A DNA stretch of 64,000 bases from Acidobacteriota bacterium. GTDB taxonomy: Bacteria > Acidobacteriota > Terriglobia > Terriglobales > Acidobacteriaceae. The translations under genes and the position numbers were made by a program. Location of the stretch: assembly GCA_003225175.1 (NCBI GenBank), contig QIBA01000034.1, forward strand, positions 1 to 64,000. The letters are read 5' to 3'. Shown here piece by piece: positions 25,611 to 34,459 of the stretch; position 1 is the stretch's first letter, and each line of letters starts with the position of its first letter. Under the pieces are notes generated by a model, which worked only from the letters and a program-made list of their open reading frames with translations, ran no database searches and had not been told where the DNA came from.

Positions 25611-27128
25611 ATGATTGATCTTAAACACCTCGAAGCTTGGTTCGTGACGGGAAGCCAGCATCTTTATGGGCAGCAGACACTGGATCAGGTCGCGACGCAT
25701 TCGCGAGAGATCGCAGCAGCGCTGGACAGGTCATCCACTGTGCCGGTGAAGATCGTTTTCAAACCGCTGCTCACTACGCCGGAGTCGATCTACCAGCTTT
25801 TCCTCGAAGCCAACAGCTCAGCAAACTGTGTTGGCCTCATCATGTGGATGCATACATTCTCGCCGGCAAAAATGTGGATCCAGGGATTGAGAGCACTCCG
25901 CAAGCCGTTTGTGCATCTGCACACGCAATTCAACCGCGAGCTGCCATGGGCGACGATCGACATGGACTTCATGAATTTGAATCAGTCGGCACACGGCGAT
26001 CGCGAGTTTGGATTTCTCACCAGCCGCGGACGCAGGCGGCGGAAGATAATCGTCGGATTCTGGCAAGACGAAGATGTCACCCGCGAACTCGCAACCTGGC
26101 TGCGTGCGGCGAGCGCATGGCACGACGCGCAGCATCTGAAGATCGCGCGCTTCGGCGACAACATGCGCAAAGTCGCGGTCACAGAGGGTGACAAGGTCGA
26201 AGCCGAGATGCGCCTCGGATATTCGGTGAACGGATACGGAATGGGCGATCTGGTTGACCACTGTAAGCGTGTCAACGACTCCGATGTAGAGAGACTCATT
26301 TCCCAGTATGAGGAATCATATGCCGTCACCGAGCCGCTACGGACACGCGGAGAAAAGCGCCCATCATTGCGAGAGGCGGCGCGAATCGAGTTGGGGCTGC
26401 GCCATTTCCTTGAAGACGGCAACTTCAAAGCTTTTACCGATACGTTTGAAGATTTGCATGGCGTGCCGCAGTTGCCCGGAGTTGCGGTGCAACGTCTCAT
26501 GGCCGACGGGTACGGTTTTGGTGCCGAGGGCGACTGGAAAACGGCGGCTCTGGTGCGCGCAATGAAAGTGATGGCCTCCGGACTCAAAGGCGGAACGTCG
26601 TTCATGGAGGATTACACCTACGATCTGAAGAATGGCGGCATGGTGCTGGGCGCGCACATGCTGGAGATCTGCCCTTCGATTGCCGACGGACGACCGTCTC
26701 TTGAGATTCATCCTCTGAGCATCGGCGGGAAGGCAGATCCTGTGCGTCTAGTCTTTGATGCCGGGCGGGGACCGGCGGTCAACGCATCGATCGTTGACAT
26801 AGGAGATCGCTTCCGTATGATCGTCAATCAAGTCGGCACGGTTCCGCCTGAGCATCCGCTGCGTAAATTGCCTGTGGCGAGAGCGGTTTGGATTCCAGAG
26901 CCAAATCTGAAAGTCGGTGCGGGGGCATGGATTCTGGCCGGCGGAGCGCACCACACTGGATTCAGCCTCGCCTTAACTGCGCAGCACTTAGAAGACTTCG
27001 CCTCGATTGCCGATATAGAATTTCTGTTGATTGATGCAAAAACCACTATTTCGGAGTTCAAAAAAGAGCTCCGCTGGAATGACGTGTTTTACCGGTTGAC
27101 CGCTCTCGGGAATCAATTCCCGTTGTAG
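25611..27128 (+). CDS. araA: L-arabinose isomerase
   Basis: This cytosolic enzyme converts L-arabinose to L-ribulose with a divalent metal. The start at 25611 ([20 protein letters not shown]) matches the family N-terminus; an upstream in-frame start at 25572 would add 13 unrelated residues. Family blocks seen are '[16 protein letters not shown]', '[15 protein letters not shown]', '[11 protein letters not shown]', '[16 protein letters not shown]' (metal-binding Glu) and '[10 protein letters not shown]' (metal-binding His). At 505 residues the length is normal. No kinase or epimerase gene is beside it; it faces a GH39-like glycosidase gene tail to tail (30 nt), consistent with use of arabinose from plant hemicellulose. 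Confidence 0.95.
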   Translation: MIDLKHLEAWFVTGSQHLYGQQTLDQVATHSREIAAALDRSSTVPVKIVFKPLLTTPESIYQLFLEANSSANCVGLIMWMHTFSPAKMWIQGLRALRKPFVHLHTQFNRELPWATIDMDFMNLNQSAHGDREFGFLTSRGRRRRKIIVGFWQDEDVTRELATWLRAASAWHDAQHLKIARFGDNMRKVAVTEGDKVEAEMRLGYSVNGYGMGDLVDHCKRVNDSDVERLISQYEESYAVTEPLRTRGEKRPSLREAARIELGLRHFLEDGNFKAFTDTFEDLHGVPQLPGVAVQRLMADGYGFGAEGDWKTAALVRAMKVMASGLKGGTSFMEDYTYDLKNGGMVLGAHMLEICPSIADGRPSLEIHPLSIGGKADPVRLVFDAGRGPAVNASIVDIGDRFRMIVNQVGTVPPEHPLRKLPVARAVWIPEPNLKVGAGAWILAGGAHHTGFSLALTAQHLEDFASIADIEFLLIDAKTTISEFKKELRWNDVFYRLTALGNQFPL

Positions 27129-27158
27129 TACAAAGTGAGCCGGAAGGTGGTAGCCGCG

Positions 27159-28901
27159 TCACCAGCTCAGTTGCAACAGAGACACAGACTGTCGCGGAAG
27201 GGTAACGTCTACAGTCATCTCTCGGTTCTTCGAGGATACCCAAATGGGAGAATCACTCTGGTGAAGCTGACTTGCGGCCTCCAACGTTGCGTATTGCTCT
27301 GGTGATGGCGATTGTGGCGATCCCATACTCTTCCACGTAGTCCAAGAATTGCTGTGGTCCTCGTCGATGCGATACTGCCGCAGCAAAAGTCGCTTCGCGT
27401 TCTTAGGAAGGCCACTGATGATCAATCGTACTTTCGTCGCCACTCCGACTACATCTTCGTCACAATAGTGCCACGTCAGGACTGAAACCTCACGATCCCG
27501 AGCAACCGCCAAGCTATCGACATCCGGCTTCTGCACACCCTCTGCGAGCATGCTGAGCAAAGGTATTCGCCTGCTGTTCTCTGTTTTCACCCGACTGCCC
27601 TGCATCATTCCCAGCATTCGAAAAAGGTTCAGCACCGGCTTATCAATGCCATTAGTCGCCAGAGTGCGAAAACCGTCGAAATAGGGCTGGCCTTCAAATT
27701 CAAAAGCCCAGGTCAGCGTGCCATCAATGTTGGCTTGCTCACGATCGGCTAATTCGAAGATGTTCTTCAACATCACAGCTGTGTACGCCGGATAGAGCGT
27801 CCCATTTCGGTACGAGTTCTGCGGATAAACGCGCGCCGAACATGCCGCGCATCCCTCAGGATCCGATTCGCTCAGTATGATAGGCAGATCGCGAAATTTT
27901 GCGAACGAGCGCACAATCCGGAAACCTTCGCGAACATCCTGCAATTGCTTCGCAATTCCCATTCGCACGCGCCCATCGACAACCGAAGGGCGACCCTTTG
28001 CATGGTAAGTGATGAAATCGAGTGGAGCACCAGCATTCCCATTCCCGAAATTAGTGCCGTGATCGCAGTGTTCAAGGAAGTGCCTGAGGAATGCCGCTGC
28101 CTGCGGACTCGCTGGTCCCGTCGTTGCGGGACCGCCGATCCTGGCCGACGGAAGAGCGCGCTTCACAGCGCTTGCAGTGTAGTCGTACAGTTTTTCGTAT
28201 TCTTCTGGCGTTCCGTGCCAATAAAAAATATCGGGCTCGTTCCACACCTCCCAATACCACGACTCAACCTCCTGCTGGCCGTATTTTTCTACACAGTGTC
28301 GCACCCACTGATAGACAAGTTCTTCCCACTTGCGGTAATCACGAGGGGGGTAAGACCAACCGATGGCATAGTCCTTATTCGCCGCGCCCGGAATCCAAGT
28401 TGGGCGATAGGGCTCGGGCTTTGATGACAGCGCTTGTGGCATGAATCCAATTTCTACAAACGGCCTAGCTCCCGCCAGCAGATAAGTCTCAAAGATGCGA
28501 TCGATGATCTTCCAGTCGTAGATTGCTTTTCCCGCCGAATCCTCGATGTAGGCGTTCGTAGATCCCCACTTGAGTCCAGCGCCGCCATCACCAGTCGCCA
28601 GGAGAAAATGTGTGCGAATGTAAACCGGAGAGCTGCTCAGTGCTCCAAGCTCATTCACCAGCTTTGTTCCGTTCACAGTGTAGGTGTAGTTTGGCTCGTC
28701 GTATCCGAAATAGGAATAGATCGGTCTGAAGGACCCGATTGGTTGCGACGCATCGACTCGGATGGATATCTGCTCTTGTCCGTGTGCAGCCACGGCAACC
28801 ATTAACTCGAGGAGAATGAGCCACGCGATCTTACTCCTGCGACTCGTATTCAAGGGTTTGAGGAGATTTCTCGCAGCCGCGTCAATAATCCTGGACTTCA
28901 T
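27159..28901 (-). CDS. GH39-like secreted glycosidase (beta-xylosidase type)
   Basis: A 580-residue clan-A glycoside hydrolase. A long signal peptide (residues 1-42, ending 'VAAHGQ') is followed by a TIM-barrel domain. The acid/base Glu is in 'WEVWNEPDIFYWHGT', and the likely nucleophile is the Glu of 'LPIILSESDPEG'. 'FEIGFMP'-like strand 'PFVEIGFMPQALSS' also fits GH39. The C-terminal 150 residues form a beta-sandwich. Expected activity is cleavage of xylosides or related pentosides outside the cytosol. It sits tail to tail with araA and near a GH51 remnant, so the region once processed arabinoxylan. Confidence 0.8.
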   Translation of the reverse strand: MKSRIIDAAARNLLKPLNTSRRSKIAWLILLELMVAVAAHGQEQISIRVDASQPIGSFRPIYSYFGYDEPNYTYTVNGTKLVNELGALSSSPVYIRTHFLLATGDGGAGLKWGSTNAYIEDSAGKAIYDWKIIDRIFETYLLAGARPFVEIGFMPQALSSKPEPYRPTWIPGAANKDYAIGWSYPPRDYRKWEELVYQWVRHCVEKYGQQEVESWYWEVWNEPDIFYWHGTPEEYEKLYDYTASAVKRALPSARIGGPATTGPASPQAAAFLRHFLEHCDHGTNFGNGNAGAPLDFITYHAKGRPSVVDGRVRMGIAKQLQDVREGFRIVRSFAKFRDLPIILSESDPEGCAACSARVYPQNSYRNGTLYPAYTAVMLKNIFELADREQANIDGTLTWAFEFEGQPYFDGFRTLATNGIDKPVLNLFRMLGMMQGSRVKTENSRRIPLLSMLAEGVQKPDVDSLAVARDREVSVLTWHYCDEDVVGVATKVRLIISGLPKNAKRLLLRQYRIDEDHSNSWTTWKSMGSPQSPSPEQYATLEAASQLHQSDSPIWVSSKNREMTVDVTLPRQSVSLLQLSW

Positions 28902-29311
28902 TTGGAAGCAAGCTCTTGTAGGTGAAATTTCAGCTGGTCGTTTACTGACTGCAACGCTAATGCACTACAGTTTTCGACAATCCAGTCTGGTCTAGCCTTC
29001 TGTAGCTCCGCATGGTAACAGTCGTGGGAAAAGCGATTAGCGGGAGCCAGCGCCGTTTCCCGCCTTGATATCTGCCGGAGCATCGTCAGCAACAATACAA
29101 TTCGCAGATGAGAATCCCAAGGATTCTCGCGCTGCAGTTCGCGAAACATTCATACCGATATTTCATCATTGTGACGCCCGAAGCTGCATTGTCCTTGGGC
29201 CCGGTAACCGAGTTGGAATCATCCACAGTTGAACCCTCGCGAATCCGAAAAATTGCGATGGGCCGACCGTTAAATTTAGATCATTTGCACAATTTCGGTA
29301 TCGGGGAGGTT

Positions 29312-29461
29312 ATGAAGAGAGCTCTTTCTCGAAGGGCCTTTTTGCAGCGTACGGCCGCTGTCGGTGCGGCTACCCTCATTCGTGAAGTGGTACTAGCCAC
29401 GCGTGGTACTAGCCACGCATGGCCGCCGTGCGAGCAAGGATGTAAAAAACCTCGATGCTGA
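29312..29461 (+). pseudogene. Truncated Tat-signal gene with a 16-bp tandem duplication
   Basis: ATG at 29312, after GGGGAGG (29304-29310), begins 'MKRALSRRAFLQRTAAVGAA', a clear twin-arginine signal. The coding then hits GTGGTACTAGCCACGC repeated back to back (29387-29402 and 29403-29418) and ends at 29461 with no mature domain. Removing one copy shifts the frame but still stops after about 54 codons. It is a decapitated exported protein, probably an oxidoreductase or hydrolase. Nothing else is visible in the flanking gaps 28902-29311 and 29462-29700. Confidence 0.6.
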
Positions 29462-29700
29462 TGAAGCTTTCAATTTCAACAATCATTGACCCTTCAGCGA
29501 AGCGCCGGCCCCCGTCAACAATGTGAACAGCACATTCCCGACTAATGACGATGCCCGAATTGGTCTATAAACGCAGCGGAATAGGTTTTGAAGTCTTCGT
29601 ATCCCTTGAGTACAGGCCGAAATAACCAAAAAGCCGCGTAGCCTTCTTGGTTTCAAAGCGCCTTTGCTATCGTGATGGGACGCGCCCGAGGTGACGCACC

Positions 29701-30783
29701 ATGAATCGTCGCGAATTCACGAAGCTCTCCGCTCTTGCTCTGGCAGGGAGATACCTGCCCATCCACGCCTACAGCGGAGCAAACAAGCCGATCGGCTATG
29801 CGGCCGTCGGGCTGGGTACTATTTCTGACATCTTCATGAGAGCATGCGCAAGCTCGCAGACCGCGAAGATCACCGCGCTCGTCACAGGACATCCCGACAC
29901 GAAGGGCGCGAAGTATTCGGCGATGTATGGCGTCCCCAAAACCTCGATCTACACGTACGAGACGTTTGATCGGATCCGCGAGAACTCGGATGTCGATGCG
30001 ATTTACGTAGGCTTGCCGAACAGCATGCACTGCGAGTACACCGTGCGCGGCGCGCAAGCGGGAAAGCATGTTTTATGCGAGAAGCCGATGGCCATTTCGA
30101 GCACCGAATGCCACAAAATGATCGATGCCTGCCGGCAAGCCAAGGTCAAACTGATGATCGGCTACCGCGTGCACTACGAGCCATTGTGGAAGCAGGCGAT
30201 CCGGATCATCCAATCGGGCCAGCTCGGGCAGTTGGAATCGCTGCATGGTGGCTTCTTCGGGCAGCAGCGACCGGGCGCATGGCGACTTACAAAGGCTTTC
30301 GGTGGCGGTGGCGCGCTGCTGGATTTGGGGATTTATCCGCTCAACGCGATTCGTCATATCACCGGCGAGGAGCCGACGAATTTCACTGCTGTCATCGCGA
30401 CGCGTGAGCGCAGCGGCCGTTTCAGCGATGTGGAACAGTCGATGGAATGGACGATGAAGCTGCCCTCCGGCATCATCGCATCCTGTGGGTGTTCATACGG
30501 TCAACGCGGGCCAAGCATTCTTAGTATCAACGGCGAGACCGGCTATCTAGTGATGGAACCCGCTTTTAACTACGAAGGTGTCCGGCTGCATGGTGAAATC
30601 GGCGGAAAGAAGATCGAGCAGGTGAGCGATGAAAGACATCCGTATCAATTTACGATTGAGGCGGAACATTTCGCCGACTGCATCCGCAACAACCAGGAAC
30701 CGGAGGCGCCGGGCGAAGAAGGGTTGAAGGATATGCTCGCCATCGAAGCTATTTACAAAGCAGCAGGAGCGCCGATTGCCTGA
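29701..30783 (+). CDS. Tat-exported Gfo/Idh/MocA family oxidoreductase
   Basis: A 360-residue NAD(P)-dependent sugar oxidoreductase. The N-terminus has the Tat motif 'NRREFTKLSALALAG', so it is folded with cofactor in the cytosol and then exported, as for glucose-fructose oxidoreductase. The Rossmann domain starts with 'GYAAVGLGTISD', 'VLCEKPMAISSTEC' carries the family Lys-Pro, and 'GGALLDLGIYPLNAIRHI' carries the catalytic Asp/His-like helix. A VOC protein gene follows by 52 nt and probably shares its transcript. The substrate is unknown; a cyclitol or pentose derivative is plausible in this setting. Confidence 0.9.
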   Translation: MNRREFTKLSALALAGRYLPIHAYSGANKPIGYAAVGLGTISDIFMRACASSQTAKITALVTGHPDTKGAKYSAMYGVPKTSIYTYETFDRIRENSDVDAIYVGLPNSMHCEYTVRGAQAGKHVLCEKPMAISSTECHKMIDACRQAKVKLMIGYRVHYEPLWKQAIRIIQSGQLGQLESLHGGFFGQQRPGAWRLTKAFGGGGALLDLGIYPLNAIRHITGEEPTNFTAVIATRERSGRFSDVEQSMEWTMKLPSGIIASCGCSYGQRGPSILSINGETGYLVMEPAFNYEGVRLHGEIGGKKIEQVSDERHPYQFTIEAEHFADCIRNNQEPEAPGEEGLKDMLAIEAIYKAAGAPIA

Positions 30784-30835
30784 GCACAATGGGGCACTCA
30801 GTGCGCTCTGGACAGATGAAAGTAGGGAGCCAACG

Positions 30836-31758
30836 ATGAAAGTATTAACGGCGTTGATGATTGTCACGCTTTTGTCGCTGGCAGACGGCGCGACCGGTCA
30901 AGAGCGGCCTAAGGTTACCAGCATCTCGCACATCGCTGTCTACACCACCGATCCGGCGAAAGCGCAAAGGTTTATGTCCATGATCTGGGCGCGGTAAAAG
31001 GACCGGACCCGGAGAATCCCGCGGACGTCCGGTACTACTTCAGCGCTGCTCAGTTTGTGGAAGTGTTGCCATTGCCGGCGGGTCCCACGTCGGTCGATCG
31101 TTTAGATCATGCGGCATTCAACACGTCCGATACAGGCACAATGCGCAAGTACCTCCACGCGCAGGGTGTCGAAGAGCCTTCGGCGGTAACGATCGCAAGC
31201 GATGGAAGCCAATATTTCGAGGTGAAGGATCCTGAAGGGAACAAGATTCAGTTCGTGCAGCCGGCCGCCCATCCTGTGCCCGTGTCTGAGAATCCGCTTA
31301 GCAGTCGCGTCATTCATATCGGATACCTCGTGCACGACCCTGCGGCCGAGGATACGTTTTTTCGCACCCTGCTCGGCTTTCGCCCGTACTGGCACGGCGG
31401 CATGAAGGAAGGCGTGACGGACTGGGTCTCCCAGCAAGTCCCTGACGGCAGCGACTGGCTCGAATACATGCTGGTACATGGAGCGGAGAAAACCGGTATT
31501 CCTGCGTCAATGTCACAGGAAGCATTCGGCGTGTTGGACCACTTTTCTCTCGGCGTAAAGAACATGGAAAAATCGGTCACGCTCTTGTATGAGGGCGACA
31601 GACTTACGGCCCGGCATTCTCAGGCGCAGATTGGGCGCGACGGGAAGTGGCAATTCAACCTGTACGACCCGGACGGAATTCGAGTGGAATTGATGGAGTT
31701 CCAACCCGCAGGGAAACCGTGCTGCTCACCGTTTCTCCTGCCCAGTCCAGCGAATTAA
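30836..31758 (+). pseudogene. Secreted tandem-VOC (glyoxalase-like) protein, frameshifted
   Basis: ATG 30836 follows GTAGGGAG. The first frame encodes a signal peptide and 'ISHIAVYTTDPAKAQRF', then stops at 30995. The second frame continues 'YVHDLGAVKGPDPENPADV' through 31758. The two join without a gap if one T is restored in TTTAT (30971-30975). The restored product is about 307 residues with two VOC modules: 'SHIAVYTTDP' and 'IHIGYLVHDPAAEDTFF', metal ligand candidates including the Glu of 'IRVELMEF'. It follows the oxidoreductase gene. It may be a real pseudogene or a sequencing error in a T-run. Confidence 0.85.
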
Positions 31759-32082
31759 CACTGACAGACGAAGAAACCGATGTCACGTGTCAGCGCAAGA
31801 CTCGAGCGAAGCGTCCTCTACTACCTCACTTCTGATCCTCTCTCAAGTTGTAGTCAGCTGGTTGCAGCACAGGTCCCCTGTCCCCGGACTTGTCCCAATT
31901 TGGGTGGCCCCCAGGGACAGTCCGTTAATGGCAGCGTAGACGTCACATGGACCGGCCGGTCGCTGCGGAGAAAACATTGGAACCTGCGCCGTTCTGTGCC
32001 GCCATCTTCGACGTGGCGGAGGTCAACGCAAAACGTCAGTGCAAACGTAACCGCAACATGGATTCTCGTTTTCACGCTTTTC
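31759..32082. other. Intergenic stretch with short dyads
   Basis: No gene is supported. CTGTCCC (31878-31884) and GGGACAG (31914-31920) form an inverted repeat enclosing the palindrome CCCAATTTGGG (31893-31903). Their role is unknown. Confidence 0.4.
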
Positions 32083-32505
32083 CTATCTGCCTGGTTCAGG
32101 CACCTGAGTAGAGAGTATGTGGTCCTCAATGTGAGGCTTAGCGGCGGCAACGCTTGCTGCCACAAATCGATAAAGGGTAATACTCGCAGGAGCGATGGAT
32201 AGTGTTTCTGGTACTGACGACAGTCCTGTTTCTTTAACCTCGACTTCCGGCTGCTTATCAAGCGCGTTGGCAGCGTCGCGAGTAGGTCCCGTCATTTGCC
32301 ACATGTGAGCTTCATTCGCCAATTGCGCACCCTCGAGATGTAAGTTGAGAGACTGAGGCTCTTGTGTCGGATTGACGATCGCTATTGTCAGAAACTTGCG
32401 ATCGCCGGTGAATGCGGCGGAGATATCCAACGGATACGTTGGGCTGCCGGGACTGGTGGCGGGCTGTTCGCCGCCGACGGGCCTGTGCTATGGTCCAGAT
32501 GCAAT
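32083..32505 (-). pseudogene. C-terminal remnant of a GH51 alpha-L-arabinofuranosidase
   Basis: The last 115-140 codons of the family are recognisable: 'SPTYPLDISAAFTGDRKF', 'LTIAIVNPTQEPQSLNLHL' and 'LSIAPASITLYRFV' belong to the C-terminal beta-sandwich of GH51. An in-frame TAG (32488-32490) interrupts the upstream part at a point where 'GP-HRPVGG' would be continuous, and the catalytic barrel is missing altogether. The DUF4136 gene begins right beyond the break. A TTG at 32430 could start translation, but the domain has no independent function. It supports past arabinan or arabinoxylan use alongside araA. Confidence 0.75.
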
Positions 32506-32535
32506 GCTAAGAGACAGTAAGCTGGCAATTAGGGT

Positions 32536-33096
32536 TCAGTTCGTGCCGGGAGGAAATCCCTTTAGCAGCTTGAGTATTGACTTGTCGATCAATTCAAGAG
32601 ACTTTGACTTGCGCTCGACATCCAGTTTTACTTTAGCCGTTCCGCTCCACACCACTTTGTTCGCCGCACGATCGATGAAGTCGATTCGAAGTGTTCCCTC
32701 TGGAACGTAGGTAGCCGACGAAGCAGCATAACCAGCGGCACCCGTCCACATCGTGGCATTTATTGCGGGCGGCGCGCCGGCGTAAGTCGGCGAGATCGGT
32801 ACGCCCGCAGCTTGATTGACTCCAAATTCCGTACCTCCCTCAGGAATTAGGATGAGATCGCCATCGCTTTCCGTTCTGGCGAAACCTTTAGATTTCAGTT
32901 CATGGTCGAGTGAGCCGACAATGGACGCGTGCAGCAACGGACGAGTTGGCTGGATGCCCGGCTCCGCTACCGTGTAGGTTTTGTATCGCGAGAAGTCGAC
33001 ACTCTTGTCGTATCCTACTTTTATTTTTTGAGCCGTTGCGCTCGTGATCGCCATGATGACTAGAAACATCGCCATCAGGCTCTTGAAAAGGTTCAT
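32536..33096 (-). CDS. DUF4136 family secreted protein
   Basis: A 186-residue exported protein: signal peptide at 1-22 (ending 'TSATAQ'), then the family signature 'VDFSRYKTYTVAEPG' and 'HELKSKGFARTESDGDLIL'. 'LRIDFIDRAANKVVWSGTA' and 'LLKGFPPG' near the end are also typical. Members are small periplasmic or outer-membrane-associated proteins of unknown role, common in Acidobacteriota. There is no lipobox Cys. A paralogue is at 52198-52761. It is divergent from the first OmpA-like gene, with a 225-nt shared upstream region in which no promoter could be assigned. Confidence 0.85.
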   Translation of the reverse strand: MNLFKSLMAMFLVIMAITSATAQKIKVGYDKSVDFSRYKTYTVAEPGIQPTRPLLHASIVGSLDHELKSKGFARTESDGDLILIPEGGTEFGVNQAAGVPISPTYAGAPPAINATMWTGAAGYAASSATYVPEGTLRIDFIDRAANKVVWSGTAKVKLDVERKSKSLELIDKSILKLLKGFPPGTN

Positions 33097-33321
33097 TGAT
33101 CCTCCGATTTAAACGCGACATCCAAATACGTTCGTCCGCACAGGTGTCCTGTGAGCACATTAGAGAGCACTGGAGGAGTAAGAACCTGTCACTATTGAGA
33201 GTTAGCCAGCGAAGCCTAAATAGAGTTGGACAGGGTCGTACTAAGTCTCCGGTATTTTTGCCAGTGCCTAGGGATCAACGGCGTATATAGCTTGGGCAGA
33301 AGATTCCAAGGAGCAATACGC

Positions 33322-34230
33322 ATGAAGAGAATCAATGTCTCGGCCCTTGCCTTAATCTTCACGCTTGCCTGCACGGCGCTGACTTCCGCCTTCGGTGGTG
33401 ACACAAGAACGGTTAAGGGATTAATTACGGCGCGTACTGCTGACACAATCACAGTCCGAGCCGATGGTGCGGCCCAGACAATCACGCTAACCGACGAAAC
33501 GAAAGTGCAGTCGCCAAAAGGACTCGGTATACGGAAGGAGCAAATGTCGTGGGCCAGCCTGATCCCGGGCCTCAAAGTTCAGGTGAAGGCCGTTCCCGAC
33601 GCTTCCGGAAATCTCATCGCTAAAGAAATCAAGTTCAGCAAAGATGATTTGCAAACTGCCAGCATGATCCAAGCAGGTTTGACGCCAACCGAAGAGAAGG
33701 TTGCAGCGAATGCGCAAAACATTGGTACGAATCAAGAGAACATCGCTGCCAATAAAGAAAACATTGCCGTGAACTCAGCCAATATCGGAGCTAATAAAGC
33801 GCAGATCGCATCCAATCAACAGGAAGTGAGCCGCCGGTTCGAGCAACTGGCCGACTACGAAGTGAAAACTGGGGCGAAGATTTACTTCCGTTCTGGCGAA
33901 TCCACGCTCGGAGCCGATGACAAGGCTGCTCTCTCTCAACTTGCCGCCGAGGCGACCAAGCTCTCGGGTTACATCGTCGAAGTACAGGGATTTGCTGATG
34001 CGGTTGGAAACGCAACCGCCAATCAGAGTCTGAGCAAAGAGCGCGCGTATGCGGTGGTTAATTACCTCATGCAGGAAGGGAACATTCCTCCGCGGCACAT
34101 CGTGTCTCCTGGAGCAATGGGTATTGCCAGACCAGCTGCTTCGAACGAGACATCGCAAGGCAGATCGGCAAACCGCCGTGTCGAAGTTAGAGTGATGGTC
34201 AACAAAGGAATTTTGTCGGCCAGTCAGTAA
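33322..34230 (+). CDS. DUF5666-coiled coil-OmpA envelope protein (copy 1)
   Basis: The start at 33322 (MKRINVSAL) has AAGGAG 8 nt upstream. A signal peptide of about 25 residues is followed by a small beta-barrel DUF5666 domain ('VKGLITARTADTITVRAD' onward, about 30-110). Next is a heptad repeat of the type N-I-x-x-N-x-x (about 133-168: 'QNIGTNQENIAANKENIAV'). An OmpA-like peptidoglycan-binding domain ends the protein ('VQGFADAVG', 'SLSKERAYAVVNYL', 'SANRRVEVRV'), with the Asp and Arg that grip diaminopimelate present. It lacks the usual 8-strand membrane barrel. It likely sits in the periplasm, anchored to cell wall. A paralogue is at 39329-40225. Confidence 0.9.
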   Translation: MKRINVSALALIFTLACTALTSAFGGDTRTVKGLITARTADTITVRADGAAQTITLTDETKVQSPKGLGIRKEQMSWASLIPGLKVQVKAVPDASGNLIAKEIKFSKDDLQTASMIQAGLTPTEEKVAANAQNIGTNQENIAANKENIAVNSANIGANKAQIASNQQEVSRRFEQLADYEVKTGAKIYFRSGESTLGADDKAALSQLAAEATKLSGYIVEVQGFADAVGNATANQSLSKERAYAVVNYLMQEGNIPPRHIVSPGAMGIARPAASNETSQGRSANRRVEVRVMVNKGILSASQ

Positions 34231-34285
34231 ACCAGAGAACATTCTGCAAAGCTTTCTCAAGCGGGAAGCTCCGGCGTCGCAATAA

Positions 34286-34307
34286 GGGGCCAATCCGGCC
34301 TATTTTT
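34286..34307 (+). terminator. Weak terminator after OmpA-like copy 1
   Basis: GGCC (34288-34291) and GGCC (34297-34300) pair around AATCC, followed by TATTTTT. The stem is only four to five base pairs, so confidence is low. Confidence 0.35.
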
Positions 34308-34459
34308 GTCACAACACGGCCGTTGAGACGCCTTTGAATCCAAGATGAAACTGTTTGCTTTTACCTGCTGAAGAGTAGTGCCGTGGGAGATCAGCGTCTC
34401 GCATTATTGACAGATGCCCTTGCTGCCGCTGCGACCTATAAGACTCTCAGGAGACAGTG

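Noticed and set aside
32083-32430. Independent 115-residue gene starting at TTG
   Set aside because: It is the C-terminal sandwich of GH51, and coding similarity continues upstream through an in-frame stop; treated as a pseudogene.
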